DNA of 64,000 bases, from NCBI GenBank assembly GCA_027704905.1, contig CM051005.1, positions 14,536,516 through 14,600,515 on the forward strand. The letters are read 5' to 3'. A program made the position numbers and the translations under genes. Shown one piece after another: positions 37,651 through 52,889 of the stretch. Every line of letters begins with the position of its first letter. Positions within the stretch are counted from its first letter, which is position 1. This stretch comes from Muraenolepis orangiensis (lineage: Eukaryota > Chordata > Actinopteri > Gadiformes > Muraenolepididae). Below the pieces are notes generated by a model that did no database searches, was not told the DNA's origin, and worked only from the letters and a program-made list of their open reading frames with translations.

Positions 37651-37919
37651 GCGATCAATAATCACCAAATGTCTCTGGCATATGTCTTGTCATTAGCACT
37701 TTCACCTGTCAAAATATCAAAACCTAAATCCTACTATTACGGAAGTTATGTTACATTAAGTGTGTTCCTCTCATAAAGCTGTGTTAAGACTTTTCCTTAC
37801 TGGCTCAAAAGAGAGGAAAACACTTAATGTCACATAACGTCCATAATGGGAGGATTTTTGTTGAGATATTTTGACAGGTGAAGGTGCTAATGACAAGACA
37901 TTTGGTGATCATTGATCGC
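37651..37919. repeat. Long internal palindrome of the hAT element
   Basis: The left half (from gcgatcaataatcaccaaat) and right half (ending atttggtgatcattgatcgc) are imperfect reverse complements over about 125 bp each, continuing through acattaagtg / cacttaatgt near the centre (about 37785). The same palindrome is kept in the second copy (about 63252-63525). Confidence 0.88.
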
Positions 37920-38149
37920 GGTTTTATAACTATAAAGTATGTTCACGTCAAGCAATGCAAAGAAAGATCAAGTCAAAACTCTCAATTTAAATGCACAACA
38001 ATGCTTAACAAACTCAAGACAGCCATTAACTAATCATTCAAGTGTGTGGAAACAAAATGCAACAACCAGCTCAATGAGATGCAACACTGCGGCAAAACCA
38101 GCAAAGACAAATGAGTCTCACTCACCAATGATGTTCACTTAAAGACCAA

Positions 38150-38345
38150 ATCCATTCTCCTGTCCTTCTGGATGTTTCGATAACCCGGTCATAAAGCTGA
38201 TCACTGCTTTTCAGATCCAAAATAAGTTGCCTTTCAATAGCTATGGAAGCTAATGCAGTGAGTCGGGATTGTCCTGTTCTGTTCCTCCATATGTTTTTAT
38301 AATATTAAAATGTCCTTTCCACAGATGCAGTGGTGACGGGGATCA
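38150..38345 (-). pseudogene. hAT transposase C-terminal remnant
   Basis: On the minus strand from 38340 the frame reads PVTTASVERTF, a TAA stop, then YYKNIWRNRTGQSRLTALAS and IAIERQLI. The ASVERTF ... RNRTGQSRLTALASIAIE pattern is the hAT C-terminal dimerisation region (family form: A-x-x-E-R-x-F-S ... L-x-x-L-A ... I-E). The stop and the absence of the catalytic DDE core show it is dead. Confidence 0.8.
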
Positions 38346-38975
38346 TTACAACTTTTTTTTATAAGTCATCTTTACACTGAATGGTCATCTTGAAAAGAGT
38401 ACTAAAAACAATTCTGCAACAACATCATCTTCACCTGTTGCCATTTCGACGTAAAAAAAATACGTAGAAAAAAACCAACGTAGCACTACGCTCTCGAGCC
38501 AGTGAACCTTCTAGAGCACTATGGACCTGTGGGGAAATCTGAAAGAATACGCCCATTGGCTACAAACCAATATATGATTGGTTGATCAAATTGTCAATCC
38601 AAACGTACGCTCTCATTCAATCTAAAAAGGGCCAAAGCATTCGCAAGTACTTTGGTTGAAGGATATTCTTCCCAGCAACCCAGAAACATATCTGATTGGT
38701 TGCATTTTATTTCTAACACAAAACCACTGAAGTGCATGGACCGAGAAAGACACACAAATCAACATAACACTGTAATATAACAGATCAACAACACGGATAC
38801 CATTTATTCATTTTATTAAAATTGTATTCAATTATATTAATACAATTAATTCGTTTTTTTTGTTGTTTAATCTGAGGGTTCCAGGGTCTTCTCTGAATAT
38901 CTTGAAGGCCCTGACGCTTCACCACTGGAACAATATAACTAATAGAACAATATAACTATTTGGACAACATCACAT

Positions 38976-40047
38976 CGTCACCTCCGAGGATGAAGAAACA
39001 CAGTGTGTAGAGAACATCCACAGAGTATTGATTGTGGACTTCATAATAGTAAAACTTAAACAGTGAAGGTTAAAAGACTGCAGGAAGTCAATCCATAAAT
39101 GGCAAAGTTCCCGACTAACAAAGTGTCCTAGAAACTAAGTTTCCTATAAACCTGAACCCTGGAGTTCCTTTTTTCTGTGGGCCAAGTTCTCTGTTGAGCT
39201 ACAGCGGGCCAGTTCTATTGAACACAAACCCGGTGTATTTCCATCTCATCCTTAACCTCTTTCCTCCCCCCTGGGAACCATGGGAACCAGGTCTCCAGCT
39301 GAGCGCTAACGGCAGGCTGTGCGTTTGAAGCGGCTGGAAAGAGCTAAAACCACAGGGGATTGAGACATGCAGATAATGTCTAGAATATTTGAATGAGATA
39401 TGGTTGGGCTACCAGGATGTACTCTTACAGAGGAACAGAATCACACTGCACCTGGATGGATTCCATCAATATATAGAGAAATATAAATAACAGGAGAATA
39501 GGCATTCACTTAAGCCATTTTGAAACTATGTCTCGGACCAAGTCAAAACTTGTTCAAGCCAATGTAGAAACAGAGGCAAAATTAGAAAGATATTGAATGG
39601 GATTTGCTTCTGGGTAGCAATTTTGAAAAATAATACAGACGGAGAGCTGCTGGGCTGCCATCGACTACTTGGGGGAACATATGGCATCGTGCCCATCATG
39701 AGCCACCAGGGTGAGGTACCACAAGCTCCTGCTAACATGTTCCCGTCAAATTGGTTTGGAGCATGCTGGGCCGATATTTCTTTCTGTGTAAATCTAAGAT
39801 GCCCTAATGGCAAAAGTACATTTGTTAAAAAACATGACTTCACTGTCGGCAGTGTAGGCGATTGGGACAGTGGACCCGCATACCGACATAGACTTCCTAC
39901 GTTGGTTCTGACCCGCTTGAAAAGGGAACCGTCACTCTCAGTGTACTACTGGCGTCTGAAACATCAACCAGAAGCAATCCACCAGTGATTTCCCTCAATG
40001 ATCCGATCCTTTCTGGGGGATCAGAGTCCATGTTGCAGACGAAAATT
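38976..40047. other. Unique intergenic DNA
   Basis: No gene was recognised. An ORF of 131 codons (39593-39988 +) has no identifiable domain, and its antisense is also open. Confidence 0.5.
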
Positions 40048-40113
40048 ACAAGATACAAGATTCAACATGTTTTATTGGCCATTTGCAACAAGTACAATAT
40101 AATGCTTAAATTA
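40048..40113 (-). mobile_element. LINE 3'-tail fragment
   Basis: The stretch acaagattcaacatgtttta ttggccatttgcaacaagta caatataatgctt closely matches 48997-49052. It resembles the reversed 3' end of a fish CR1/Rex-like LINE. A minisatellite starts directly at its inner side. Confidence 0.5.
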
Positions 40114-40453
40114 TGACACTGACACATAACACATGACACGTAACACATGACACATGACACATGACACATGACACATGACACTGACACATAACACATGACA
40201 CGTGACACATGACACATGACACATGACACATGACACATGACACTGACACATAACACATAACACATAACACATGACACATGACACATGACACATGACACGT
40301 GACACATGACACATGACACATGACACTGACACATAACACATGACACTGACACATAACACATAACACATGACACTGACACATAACACATGACACGTGACAC
40401 ATGACACATGACACATGACACTGACACATGTCACATGACATGTGACACATGAC
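40112..40453. repeat. 9-bp minisatellite acatgacac
   Basis: Units acatgacac, acataacac, acgtgacac and the insert actgacac are arranged in longer repeating blocks (for example ctgacacataacacatgaca recurs several times). Minus-strand Cys/Met/Val-rich ORFs are artefacts. Confidence 0.95.
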
Positions 40454-41051
40454 GTGGAGGGGTGATCTTCAGCCCTGCTGGGCTCAGTCCATTCTCAGAG
40501 TGTTAGGGGAGGGAAATAAACACCAACGTGGCCCACAGCCAATGGTTCCCGATCTGGAACCATCTTCACTGTGATGCACCCTGCAGACTTCAGAGGGGAT
40601 GTATTTGATTTTTTACAAATGATAAAAAATGATTTGGTGGCACAACCGTAGGCCAATGAACAAGAATATTGAGTCACATATGACAAACTGGGAGAGGAAA
40701 AGACAGGACATAGTCTTTTAGGGATAATCCAATAATTCCAATACTGAAACCTCCTCAGTCCTCTGAAAAGAGCAACTTGTGGGTAGCATATGTATATATA
40801 TATATGCTAATGAACACTGTTGTTGTACCCAGTTCTCTGTGCTCTGGATGACGGGGTAAGAGCTGAGCTGCACCCCAGAGACACACAATGCAGGCCTGTG
40901 TTCACACTCCTCATGTGTTCACACTCCTCATGTGTTCACACTCCTCCCCAATGACACACGGCAAAGCTCTCTGTTCAGCCTTTTTATTTTTGTATTTTTG
41001 TATTTTTTCTTTATTTATTAATTTAAGTCTTTGTATGAATTGAGGCTATTC

Positions 41052-41094
<43 letters not shown>

Positions 41095-42022
41095 GATTAT
41101 TATTATTATTATTATTTATTATTCTTCATTATTCTTCATTATATTATTCTATTGTCACATTGAGCCTCCATGTTGCCTCCCAGGTTTCCTTCTGCCAGTG
41201 AATGAAAGGCTGAGAGCAGCTGAAGGTGGAGCCCTGATGGAGACCAGGACCACCAAGACCCATCTGGAAACACACCTGGCTTCATGTGCCATTCATTCAC
41301 TAAAGATAAATGCCTGCATGTGAAATGACGGTGTTTAGAAGAAAAAAATCACCTAAATGACATGTCTGTTTATCTCTATCTATCTATATATAGTTCAAAT
41401 ATCCATATATATATATGGATATATATGGATATATATCCTTCTTTCGTTCCTTCACTCCGTCACATCTTCTCCTCTTTGTATTTCACACCTGCCACAAAAT
41501 ACCTAATTTCTTCCATCCTTCCTTCCATTAGTCTAACCCTAACCCATATCAAGTGTTGACCTAACTGTCCCCACAGAGAGCCACTGTGAGCCCTGAGTCT
41601 CCCCCCTGTGAGCGGTGAGGGGAGAGCGAGGGGGGACGTGTAATGGAGGCTATGGATGGTCCCGTCGGGTAGCGTGGACAGAACAGGACCGCCCCATGGG
41701 AGGATTATTATACCGTCAACATCCCAAACTGGGGTTTTTCAGTTTCACAAAACATCAATTCAATTCCACAATTGCATTGGTATGGGCTGCTCATGAGGAG
41801 GCCAGATAAAAGCCCATTTAGAACATGAATGGTATTTGACATTGGAGTGCCTGTGCGTGATTATGTGTGCATATTTCACAGTGTCAATACAAAGAGAACA
41901 CACGTGTGTGGATGATCAATCATTTTTGATGATGATAGACAATTCCTATCCTCCAGCACGCTGGAACATTCAAGATCCCCACTGATTTTATTAGTATCCC
42001 TTTCTGCTCTTTATCCTCAACA
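40454..42022. other. Unique intergenic DNA with ATT and TA tracts
   Basis: Holds a triplicated cacactcctcatgtgttcac (40904-40947), an (ATT)n microsatellite at 41055-41116 and a palindromic TA tract at 41395-41440. Otherwise single-copy-looking; no gene was recognised. Confidence 0.6.
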
Positions 42023-42155
<133 letters not shown>

Positions 42156-42339
42156 TGTATCCCCAACACATCCAGTGTGTCCACGCTTTGCACTAGAGCC
42201 AGATGACGGATGTTCTGGGCTCAGCTTCACAACTCTCATAGACTGTTTTCCTTCCCTGGAAGACTCCATCCCACTCATGAGGAGGGGGGTTCTGTCACTG
42301 CAGTGTACGACCGCCATCAAACCTTCTTCTTTGCCGCCA

Positions 42340-42403
42340 GTGTTGCTGTGTCTGTGTGTGTGTGCCTGCATGTGTGCGTGTGTGTGTGAGTGTGTGAGTG
42401 TGT

Positions 42404-42455
<52 letters not shown>

Positions 42456-42479
42456 GTGCATGCGTGTGTGTGTGTGTGT
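42340..42479. repeat. GT microsatellite (interrupted)
   Basis: (GT)n with gcctgcatg, gagtgtgagt and gcatgcg interruptions. With the CA tract 190 bp upstream it forms an inverted CA/GT pair. Confidence 0.96.
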
Positions 42480-43163
42480 TGGAAGGCTATCCGCAGTGGT
42501 GACAGAATACCAATACAGAAGTGGATGAATGAAGACAGCGGTGCCATTTTCCACCTGGAAGAAGGACAAGGCTCCGGCACCAGGCTCTGAATAACAAACA
42601 CCTCCCCCACACAACCTTAAGAGATATTTTTGACAATCATTGCAGGAAGACCAATTATGGACGTGCCAAAGCGACTAGTCTGTTACGGCGTAACTAGGGA
42701 CACAAGCTGGGTGACAGATCTTTGAGGATAACAAATTATCCTGTTGATTGCTGTTGCACCACGGCCAATCAGACAAAGAGACCGGGCTTTCAAATCTACT
42801 AGTTTTACCAAAAAAAAACCTATAAATTACTCTCAGCAGCTGTTCAATGTGTTACGTAACAGGAGTTGGACTAGTGGATCATGGTTTCACATGGATCAAA
42901 GGTCAACACATGGGTCAAAGGTCAACACATGGGTCAAAGGTCAACACATGGTCAATGGTCACACACTTTTGTCCAGACAAAAATATGCTTATTTTAGCAA
43001 CATCGTGTGTGGAGGTTTCTCGTGCACAGACTGGATCAAAGTGTGTAGTTTGTGTTCTTTTAAGGCGTACGCACAATACACCCAATCAAGAGTTCAAGAA
43101 ACAAACAACTCCTTAAATAACTCCAACCTTATGCAAATGAAAGCATGAAGCAGCTCAACACAT
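42480..43163. other. Unique intergenic DNA with a 20-bp triplet repeat
   Basis: Includes three copies of gggtcaaaggtcaacacat at 42893-42957; no gene was recognised. Confidence 0.6.
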
Positions 43164-43546
43164 GGTGACCCAAAGGGAGGGTCCAGACCTGGGTGAACCC
43201 ATGCTCCGGTTAGGTCCAGACCTGGGTGGGCCCATGCTCCGGTTAGGTCCAGACCTGGGTGAACCCATGCTCCGGTTAGGTCCAGACCTGGGTGAACCCA
43301 TGCTCCGGTTAGGTCCAGACCTGGGTGAACCCATGCTCCGGTTAGGTCCAGACCTGGGTGAACCCATGCTCCGGTTAGGTCCAGACCTGGGTCAACCCAT
43401 GCTCCGGTTAGGTCCAGACCTGGGTGAACCCATGCTCCGGTTAGGTCCAGACCTGGGTGAACCCATGCTCCGGTTAGGTCCAGACCTGGGTGAACCCATG
43501 CTCAGGTTAGATCCAGACCTGGGTGAACCCATGCTCCGGTTAGGGG
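43164..43546. repeat. 33-bp minisatellite, about 11.5 copies
   Basis: The unit begins ggtccagacctgggtgaacc and ends catgctccggtta. Copies differ by single bases only (ggtgggcc, gtcaacc, ctcaggttagat), indicating recent homogenisation. Being 33 bp and stop-free it stays open on both strands (LGPDLGEPMLR on +). Confidence 0.97.
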
Positions 43547-44421
43547 TTCTAACACAGTGCTCAATATGACGTTTCTGGTTCGGATTGTTTGTCGAACGTT
43601 CAGTAGTTGTTTTTTTTGCCACAAAAGGAATAACATAATTAATATAATATAAAAGATCAAATGAGGCAAGTATCGTTGCCATGGCTACATGACTAACTCT
43701 AGTCATATACCCAAGAACAGCCAGCATATGAATATATATTATTAACTAGCAGTGCTTATTGTTATGGGTATATTTTGTGTGTATATATATATATATATGA
43801 AACTATGTATTATATATATACATAGTTAAATATATATATATATACATAGATATATACAAAATAAAAATATATATATATATAATTATACAAAGTTTCATAT
43901 GCATTTAAGTATGTTACCTGCAGATATTTACAATGACAAATGTGAATTGATTACTTTCAGAACCAGAATAAGCATAACACAGTACCCCCAGAAATGTAGA
44001 ACCCTCGAACACTGGCGAGCAACGTGTGTATGGACACCGGCTCGTCGTAGCAGGGAGTCCTGAGGGCATCCTTTAGCCAGGAGGAGGCCAGGGGGGGCCA
44101 GACACTCTCACACTAGCTAGACTAGTCTAGCCCCCTCCACTGCCTCCCAGACACTCCAGTTGGCCTTGTAAACCCTCCCTGAGGCCCGTGTCCTTATATA
44201 TAATGGAACAAGATTCGGAGGCAGGAAACAGATGGTCAAAATGAGTATCACCCAAAAATACTTTTCCACTCAAGGCTACACTTCTCGCTTCTTAATTATA
44301 CCTTGAGGGCGACCAAGCCAAAATGATAATTCAGCTTCAGTTTTCAGCTGCCACTCTTCTGCAAGCAAGGCTTTACTCTGCTGTCAGGTATGACATGCTC
44401 ACAGACTGAAGACACTGACAT

Positions 44422-44456
<35 letters not shown>

Positions 44457-45080
44457 TCAACTTATTCTGTGCTGCTGGGCTGATGGTATTCTTTGGGAAG
44501 GACGAGGCAAGAATGTAACAGATTATTTCTGTAATAAGACTATGACTTCAAAACAATTCCTACACATCTGGGAGTTTTAATTGTTACGGGTATCAGGATC
44601 AACGGACCAGCTACCCTGCAGTGTTTGGTAGCTTCCTGCCAATCACTATCAGTGAGCTTGTTTATGCTAGAGACGTGACCATACAACTTCAACATACAAG
44701 TCTTGGCCACAAATAACCAGTGTTGGAAGTAACGCGGTACTTTTGGAAAATTAAAATGAAATAAAAAATAAATTACAATTACTGAATTTGAATTGGGCTC
44801 GTTACTCGTTACTTTCCGGTTTATGATCTAACGTCATCACCCGACCTATTCGTCCTTTTACAGCGACGCAATGAATGGCGTGAATCAATCATTCAGCTTT
44901 AGACTCAGTGCACGCGATGGCCGCCGCCAGTGCAGACCCTGTGGGAGGGATGTCCTGTTAACAGGGCTGCCTGAGGGCTCCTCCCCAAGACAAGGACACA
45001 GAGGGATGAGGAATCCGGTTTATTGCAAGTGTTTGAATAGTTGTGAACAAAGCAGATGGAACATGCTAGAGCTGTTCCTT
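43547..45080. other. Unique intergenic DNA with TA and short CA tracts
   Basis: TA-rich palindromic tracts at 43776-43882 and a short (CA)n at 44423-44451. No gene was recognised. Confidence 0.6.
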
Positions 45081-45205
45081 GAGTGTGTTTGGTGGCTGTT
45101 TAACCTGTGGGCCTTGATTAACAAGGACCCACAGGTGTGCAGCCTCACCAGCCAATCAGTCAGGCCAGGTGAGGCTGCTAAACCAGCCACCAAACACACA
45201 CACTC
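45081..45205. mobile_element. Palindromic MITE copy C, best preserved
   Basis: A 125-bp element with inverted ends gagtgtgtttggtggctgtt taa ... taaaccagccaccaaacacacacactc and an internal inverted pair cctgtgggcc ... ggacccacagg. The body matches copies A and D. The superfamily is unclear because no clean target duplication was identified. Confidence 0.75.
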
Positions 45206-45292
45206 CACATTGGACATTGTTTTTCCATCCTGGAGATCAAGGACACAAATATAGTGGTGAGTTGTAGTCGATGTGCAGGTATGATAACTTTA

Positions 45293-45361
45293 TCCATTTA
45301 CATTTACATTTACATTTAGGGCATTTGGCAGACGCTTTTATCCAAAGCGACTTACAAGGTA
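45293..45361 (-). mobile_element. L2 LINE 3' tail only
   Basis: Three to four acattt repeats, then gggcatttggcagacgcttt and tatccaaagcgacttacaag: the same reversed L2 3' terminus as at 19429. Only about 70 bp were inserted. Confidence 0.85.
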
Positions 45362-47837
<2,476 letters not shown>

Positions 47838-48160
47838 TAGAACAAGCCCGGCCCAGAACAAGCCCTGCCTAGAACAAGCCCGGCCCAGAACAAGCCCTGC
47901 CTAGAACAAGCCCGGCCCAGAACAAGCCCTGCCTAGAACAAGCCCGGCCCAGAACAAGCCCCGCCCAGAACAAGCCCCGCCCAGAACAAGCCCCGCCCAG
48001 AACAAGCCCGCCCAGAACAAGCCCTGCCTAGAACAAGCCCGGCCCAGAACAAGCCCTGCCTAGAACAAGCCCCGCCCAGAACAAGCCCTGCCTAGAACAA
48101 GCCCTGCCTAGAACAAGCCCCGCCCAGAACAAGCCCCGCCCAGAACAAGCCCCGCCACAA
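47838..48160. repeat. 16-bp minisatellite agaacaagccccgccc
   Basis: About 20 copies of agaacaagccccgccc, agaacaagccctgcct and agaacaagcccggccc. The left half alternates the last two variants (32-bp dimers). Confidence 0.96.
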
Positions 48161-48263
48161 CAATGCATCTGACATTTTTATTTGTTGTTTTTTCAATATG
48201 TTGGTGGAGTGAGGGATGTACAGAAGGGTATGTGGCAATTTAGACTGCAAATGTAGTTCTGAC

Positions 48264-48265
48264 AG

Positions 48266-48305
<40 letters not shown>
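48264..48305. repeat. CA microsatellite
   Basis: About 20 CA dinucleotides with one cgc. Confidence 0.95.
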
Positions 48306-48306
<1 letters not shown>

Positions 48307-48426
48307 GTAATTAAGAGACTCTGCTAGTGGGAAAAGTGCCAGTGTGACCAGTAGACACACAAATACAGACGCAGAGAGACATGGCAGCAATTGCCAGAAC
48401 CATGCATGAAAGGACACAGAGCCAGG

Positions 48427-48996
<570 letters not shown>

Positions 48997-49060
48997 CAAG
49001 ATTCAAGATGTTTTTATTTGCCATGTGCAACAAGAACAATAGAATGCTCACTCCCCATTC
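48997..49060 (-). mobile_element. LINE 3'-tail fragment
   Basis: The stretch caagattcaagatgttttta tttgccatgtgcaacaagaa caatagaatgct is the same tail as at 40048-40113. Confidence 0.5.
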
Positions 49061-49242
49061 ACTCCCGCAGTATGAATTTATACAACAATAATATACAATT
49101 CTATACTAAACTATTCAATACTATACTTTATACTATAAACAACACGATATACTATATATTATATCCTATAAATACCACTGTCTTATAACAATACTAAATA
49201 AAAATTATGTTTTTTGTTATGTCTTTTTGTCTTTTTAATAGT

Positions 49243-49400
49243 GGGCGGCAGTAGCTCAGCCTGTTCAAGTCCCAGAAACACCTGGGCACTGCCAATGTGC
49301 CCTTGAGCAAGGCACCAGTCACCTACACTTCTCCCCAGGTGCTATATATGCTATATATATTTATGCTATATCAAATAGCTGCCCACTGCACTGAGACGAC
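49243..49400 (+). mobile_element. tRNA-derived SINE
   Basis: The head is tgggcggcagtagctcag (A-box-like), followed by a shortened B-box region (tgttcaagtccc), the core gcccttgagcaaggcaccag (49300-49319), a TA-rich insert and gctgcccactgcac. Same family as the copies at 26325 and 62395. Confidence 0.78.
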
Positions 49401-49404
49401 AGGG

Positions 49405-49475
49405 CCTTTTCAGTGGCTACACCCGACCTCTGGAACGCCCTTCCCATCCACATCCATCAGGCAACCCCCCTACCA
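49405..49475 (+). pseudogene. LINE ORF2 C-terminal scrap
   Basis: The + frame reads RPLWNALPIHIHQATPLPSF. This matches the C-terminal motif W-N-x-L-P ... R-x-A-x-x-L-x-x-F-K of many fish LINE ORF2 proteins. The text runs straight into the 23-bp minisatellite, whose unit is the ctaccatccttcaaacaac part of this segment. Confidence 0.55.
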
Positions 49476-49857
49476 TCCTTCAAACAACCCCCCTACCATC
49501 CTTCAAACAACCACCCTACCATCCTTCAAACAACCACCCTACCATCCTTCAAACAACCACCCTACCATCCTTCAAACAACCACCCTACCATCCTTTAAAC
49601 AACCACCCTACCATCCTTCAAACAACCACCCTACCATCCTTCAAACAACCACCCTACCATCCTTTAAATAACCACCCTACCATCCTTCAAACAACCACCC
49701 TACCATGCTTTAAACAACCACCCTACCATCCTTTAAACAACCACCCTACCATCCTTCAAACAACCACCCTACCATCCTTCAAACAACCACCCTACCATCC
49801 TTCAAACAACCACCCTACCATCCTTCAAACAACCACCCTACCATCCTTTAAACTGTC
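49456..49857. repeat. 23-bp minisatellite (ccaccctaccatccttcaaa)
   Basis: About 17 copies of the unit ccaccctaccatccttcaaa plus caa. Variants are tttaaac and atgcttt. It begins inside the LINE C-terminal scrap. Confidence 0.96.
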
Positions 49858-49883
49858 CATCCACATGCATCCAGCACGCCCTT

Positions 49884-50186
49884 TACAACAGGGTGTTACA
49901 ACAGGGTGTTACAACAGGGTGTTACAACAGAGTGTTACAACAGAGTGTTACAACAGAGTGTTACAACAGGGTGTTACAACAGGGTGTTACAACAGAGTGT
50001 TACAACAGAGTGTTACAACAGGGTGTTACAACAGGGTGTTACAACAGGGTGTTAAACAGACAGGGTGTTACAACAGGGTGTTGAAACAGAGTGTTACAAC
50101 AGGGTGTTAAAACAGAGTGTTACAACAGGGTGTTAAAACAGGGTGTTACAACAGGGTGTTACAACAAGGTGTTACAACAAGGTTCT
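49884..50186. repeat. 13-bp minisatellite tgttacaacaggg
   Basis: About 23 copies of tgttacaacaggg / tgttacaacagag with rare aaaca variants, 27 bp after the previous array. Confidence 0.96.
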
Positions 50187-50820
50187 GCTGTACCAACGTC
50201 TGTATAGTCGACCTGGAGACACATCTGATCAAGATGCCTATAACCACTACCGACTCATTAAGGACTAATCAAAAAGCATTCGCTTATCGCTTCTTTTATA
50301 AAAGCATCTAAAAAATGATGGAATAGTAGTATAGTAGTACAATTGATAAATGGACACACACACACACATACACACACACATTGTATTTTAAAGCCTATCA
50401 TAACATTTGATTGATTGGTTTAAGAGACATTTCATATTTTGGGTTTGTTTCAGACAACACGCCATTATATCGGATTCAGTATCATTCGCTGTCCTCAACG
50501 AGCAATTTAGTTTTACAAGCGAATATCATCAACTTAAATCACCGGCGTGCACTTTTATCTAAACCTTCATTAACCTTCTTAATTAGGGCTTTTAAAGTTA
50601 TAGGAACAGACGAATGATAACCAATCAAGCTGTTGAGAACTCTATACTCGGCCATGCTATCTGACTGGCTTCTTGGGCTTCCAGCAAAGTGCTTCTATCT
50701 GGCAGAGCTGGGAGTTGTGTTGTGTTGGTGTGGGATCTGGCAGCCTTCGCCCTGGACTTCGCCTGCTTTCTGTCCACCAGATCAGAGACAAACAAAATGT
50801 AAAAAGGATTACATATACTG
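50187..50820. other. Unique intergenic DNA
   Basis: A short (CA)n at 50355-50381; no gene was recognised. Confidence 0.6.
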
Positions 50821-51032
50821 TGTATATATATAAATATATATAGTTGTGTGTGTGTGTGTATATATGTGTGTATTTATATATATATATATATATATATACA
50901 TATATATGTGTGTATTTATATATATATATACATATATATGTGTGTATTTATATATATATATGTGTGTATTTATATATATATATATGTGTGTATTTATATA
51001 TAAATATAAGTGTGTATTTATATATATGTGTG

Positions 51033-51066
<34 letters not shown>
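50821..51066. repeat. TA / GTGT compound microsatellite
   Basis: Repeated blocks of tatatatatgtgtgtattta, of about 30-40 bp, giving a higher-order structure within a TA tract. Confidence 0.94.
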
Positions 51067-51951
<885 letters not shown>

Positions 51952-52430
51952 TAGATTACATTAGATTAGATTCTAATGTATCGTCATTGCACAGCAGCAC
52001 AAGTAAATCAAATTAAAAAAAAACCAGAGTGCAAATGTTGCAGTAAAGTGCATGGTAATATATAATTTACAGTTTACAGTTTTATATATATATATATATA
52101 TATACAGGTAAGTATAAGTATTTAACAGGTAGTGATCAGGGGTATGCAATTATGAAAAGCAGGATAAATATATATAAATCTATATACAGCAGGTATCAAC
52201 AGTTGAAGATTAAAATATATACACGGCAGGTACAGTGAAAATGTACACATTAACAGGTATGTTATCAATAAATATGTAAACTATAGGTAGAGGTAGGTAG
52301 TTGTGATTACAGTGCATGGCAGTCGAAGACCTTGATGGTGATGTATTATTATTATAGGATATATTGAGCAGAGGTGGGGGCAGGGAGGGGGCAGCAGGGG
52401 GGCGGCAGCAGGGGGAGGAAAGCCATCCAG
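51952..52430 (-). mobile_element. Rex1-like LINE 3' UTR, minus strand
   Basis: The + strand start (ttagattacattagattaga) is the reversed taatc tail of the 34090-35342 element. It is followed by the reversed gtaaagtgcatggtaatata segment and a gggggcagcagggggg tract equivalent to the CCTGCTG tract at 34664-34912. Same LINE family, opposite strand. Confidence 0.82.
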
Positions 52431-52870
52431 AGGGTCGTGAGGACAGCAGAGAAGATCATCAGGTGTGCACTTCCATGCATTGAAGAGATCTTTAGGACCA
52501 GATGTCGGAACAAGGCCATGTCCATCATAAAGGACTGCAACCACCCTAGGCACCATCTCTTCTCCCCCCTACCGTCTGGTCGCCGGTTGCGCAGCATCCA
52601 TACAAGTACTACCAGGTTTAAGGATAGTTTTTATCCACAGGCAGTGACCTACTGAACTGTTAGGAGTGCTGCCACTATCATAACATATGTCATTAACATT
52701 ATACTGTCATATTTTGCTGGACATTCTGGACTCATAACAGTTACTGCACTGTACTGCACTGTATTCATGATGCTGCTGCACTACTGGCACTTTGCTTTTA
52801 AAGATTTTTGTAAATTCAACACATGTAAATATCATTATTTTATTATTGAATATATTATTTATATTTGTAT
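52430..52870 (+). mobile_element. LINE C-terminal fragment, plus strand
   Basis: Encodes KAIQRVVRTAEKIIRCALPC ... IIKDCNHPRHHLFSPLPSGR R-L-R ... TRFKDSFYPQAVTY and a stop, then an AT-rich 3' UTR (tactgcactgtactgcactg near 52743). The orientation is opposite to both flanking LINE pieces. Confidence 0.8.
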
Positions 52871-52889
52871 AATATATATATATTTATTA

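Larger units (their letters stand above)
37380..38927 (-). mobile_element. hAT-superfamily DNA transposon, copy 1
   Basis: A 1,548-bp element with inverted ends (left cagtggcgaaccgt; right, reversed, cagtggtgaagcgt) and a perfect 8-bp target duplication gaacaata at 37372-37379 and 38928-38935. The 8-bp duplication and CAGTG ends are the hAT hallmarks. A transposase C-terminal remnant is on the minus strand, and a long internal palindrome lies at 37651-37919. A deleted sister copy lies inverted at 62683-63820. It has inserted inside a minisatellite. Confidence 0.92.

Noticed and set aside
39593..39988. 131-codon + ORF in unique DNA
   Set aside because: No domain, no splice or promoter context, and the antisense strand is also open; not enough to call a gene.
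43164..43546. Regular 33-bp direct repeats resembling a CRISPR array
   Set aside because: There are no unique spacers between units, and the organism is a vertebrate; it is a minisatellite.
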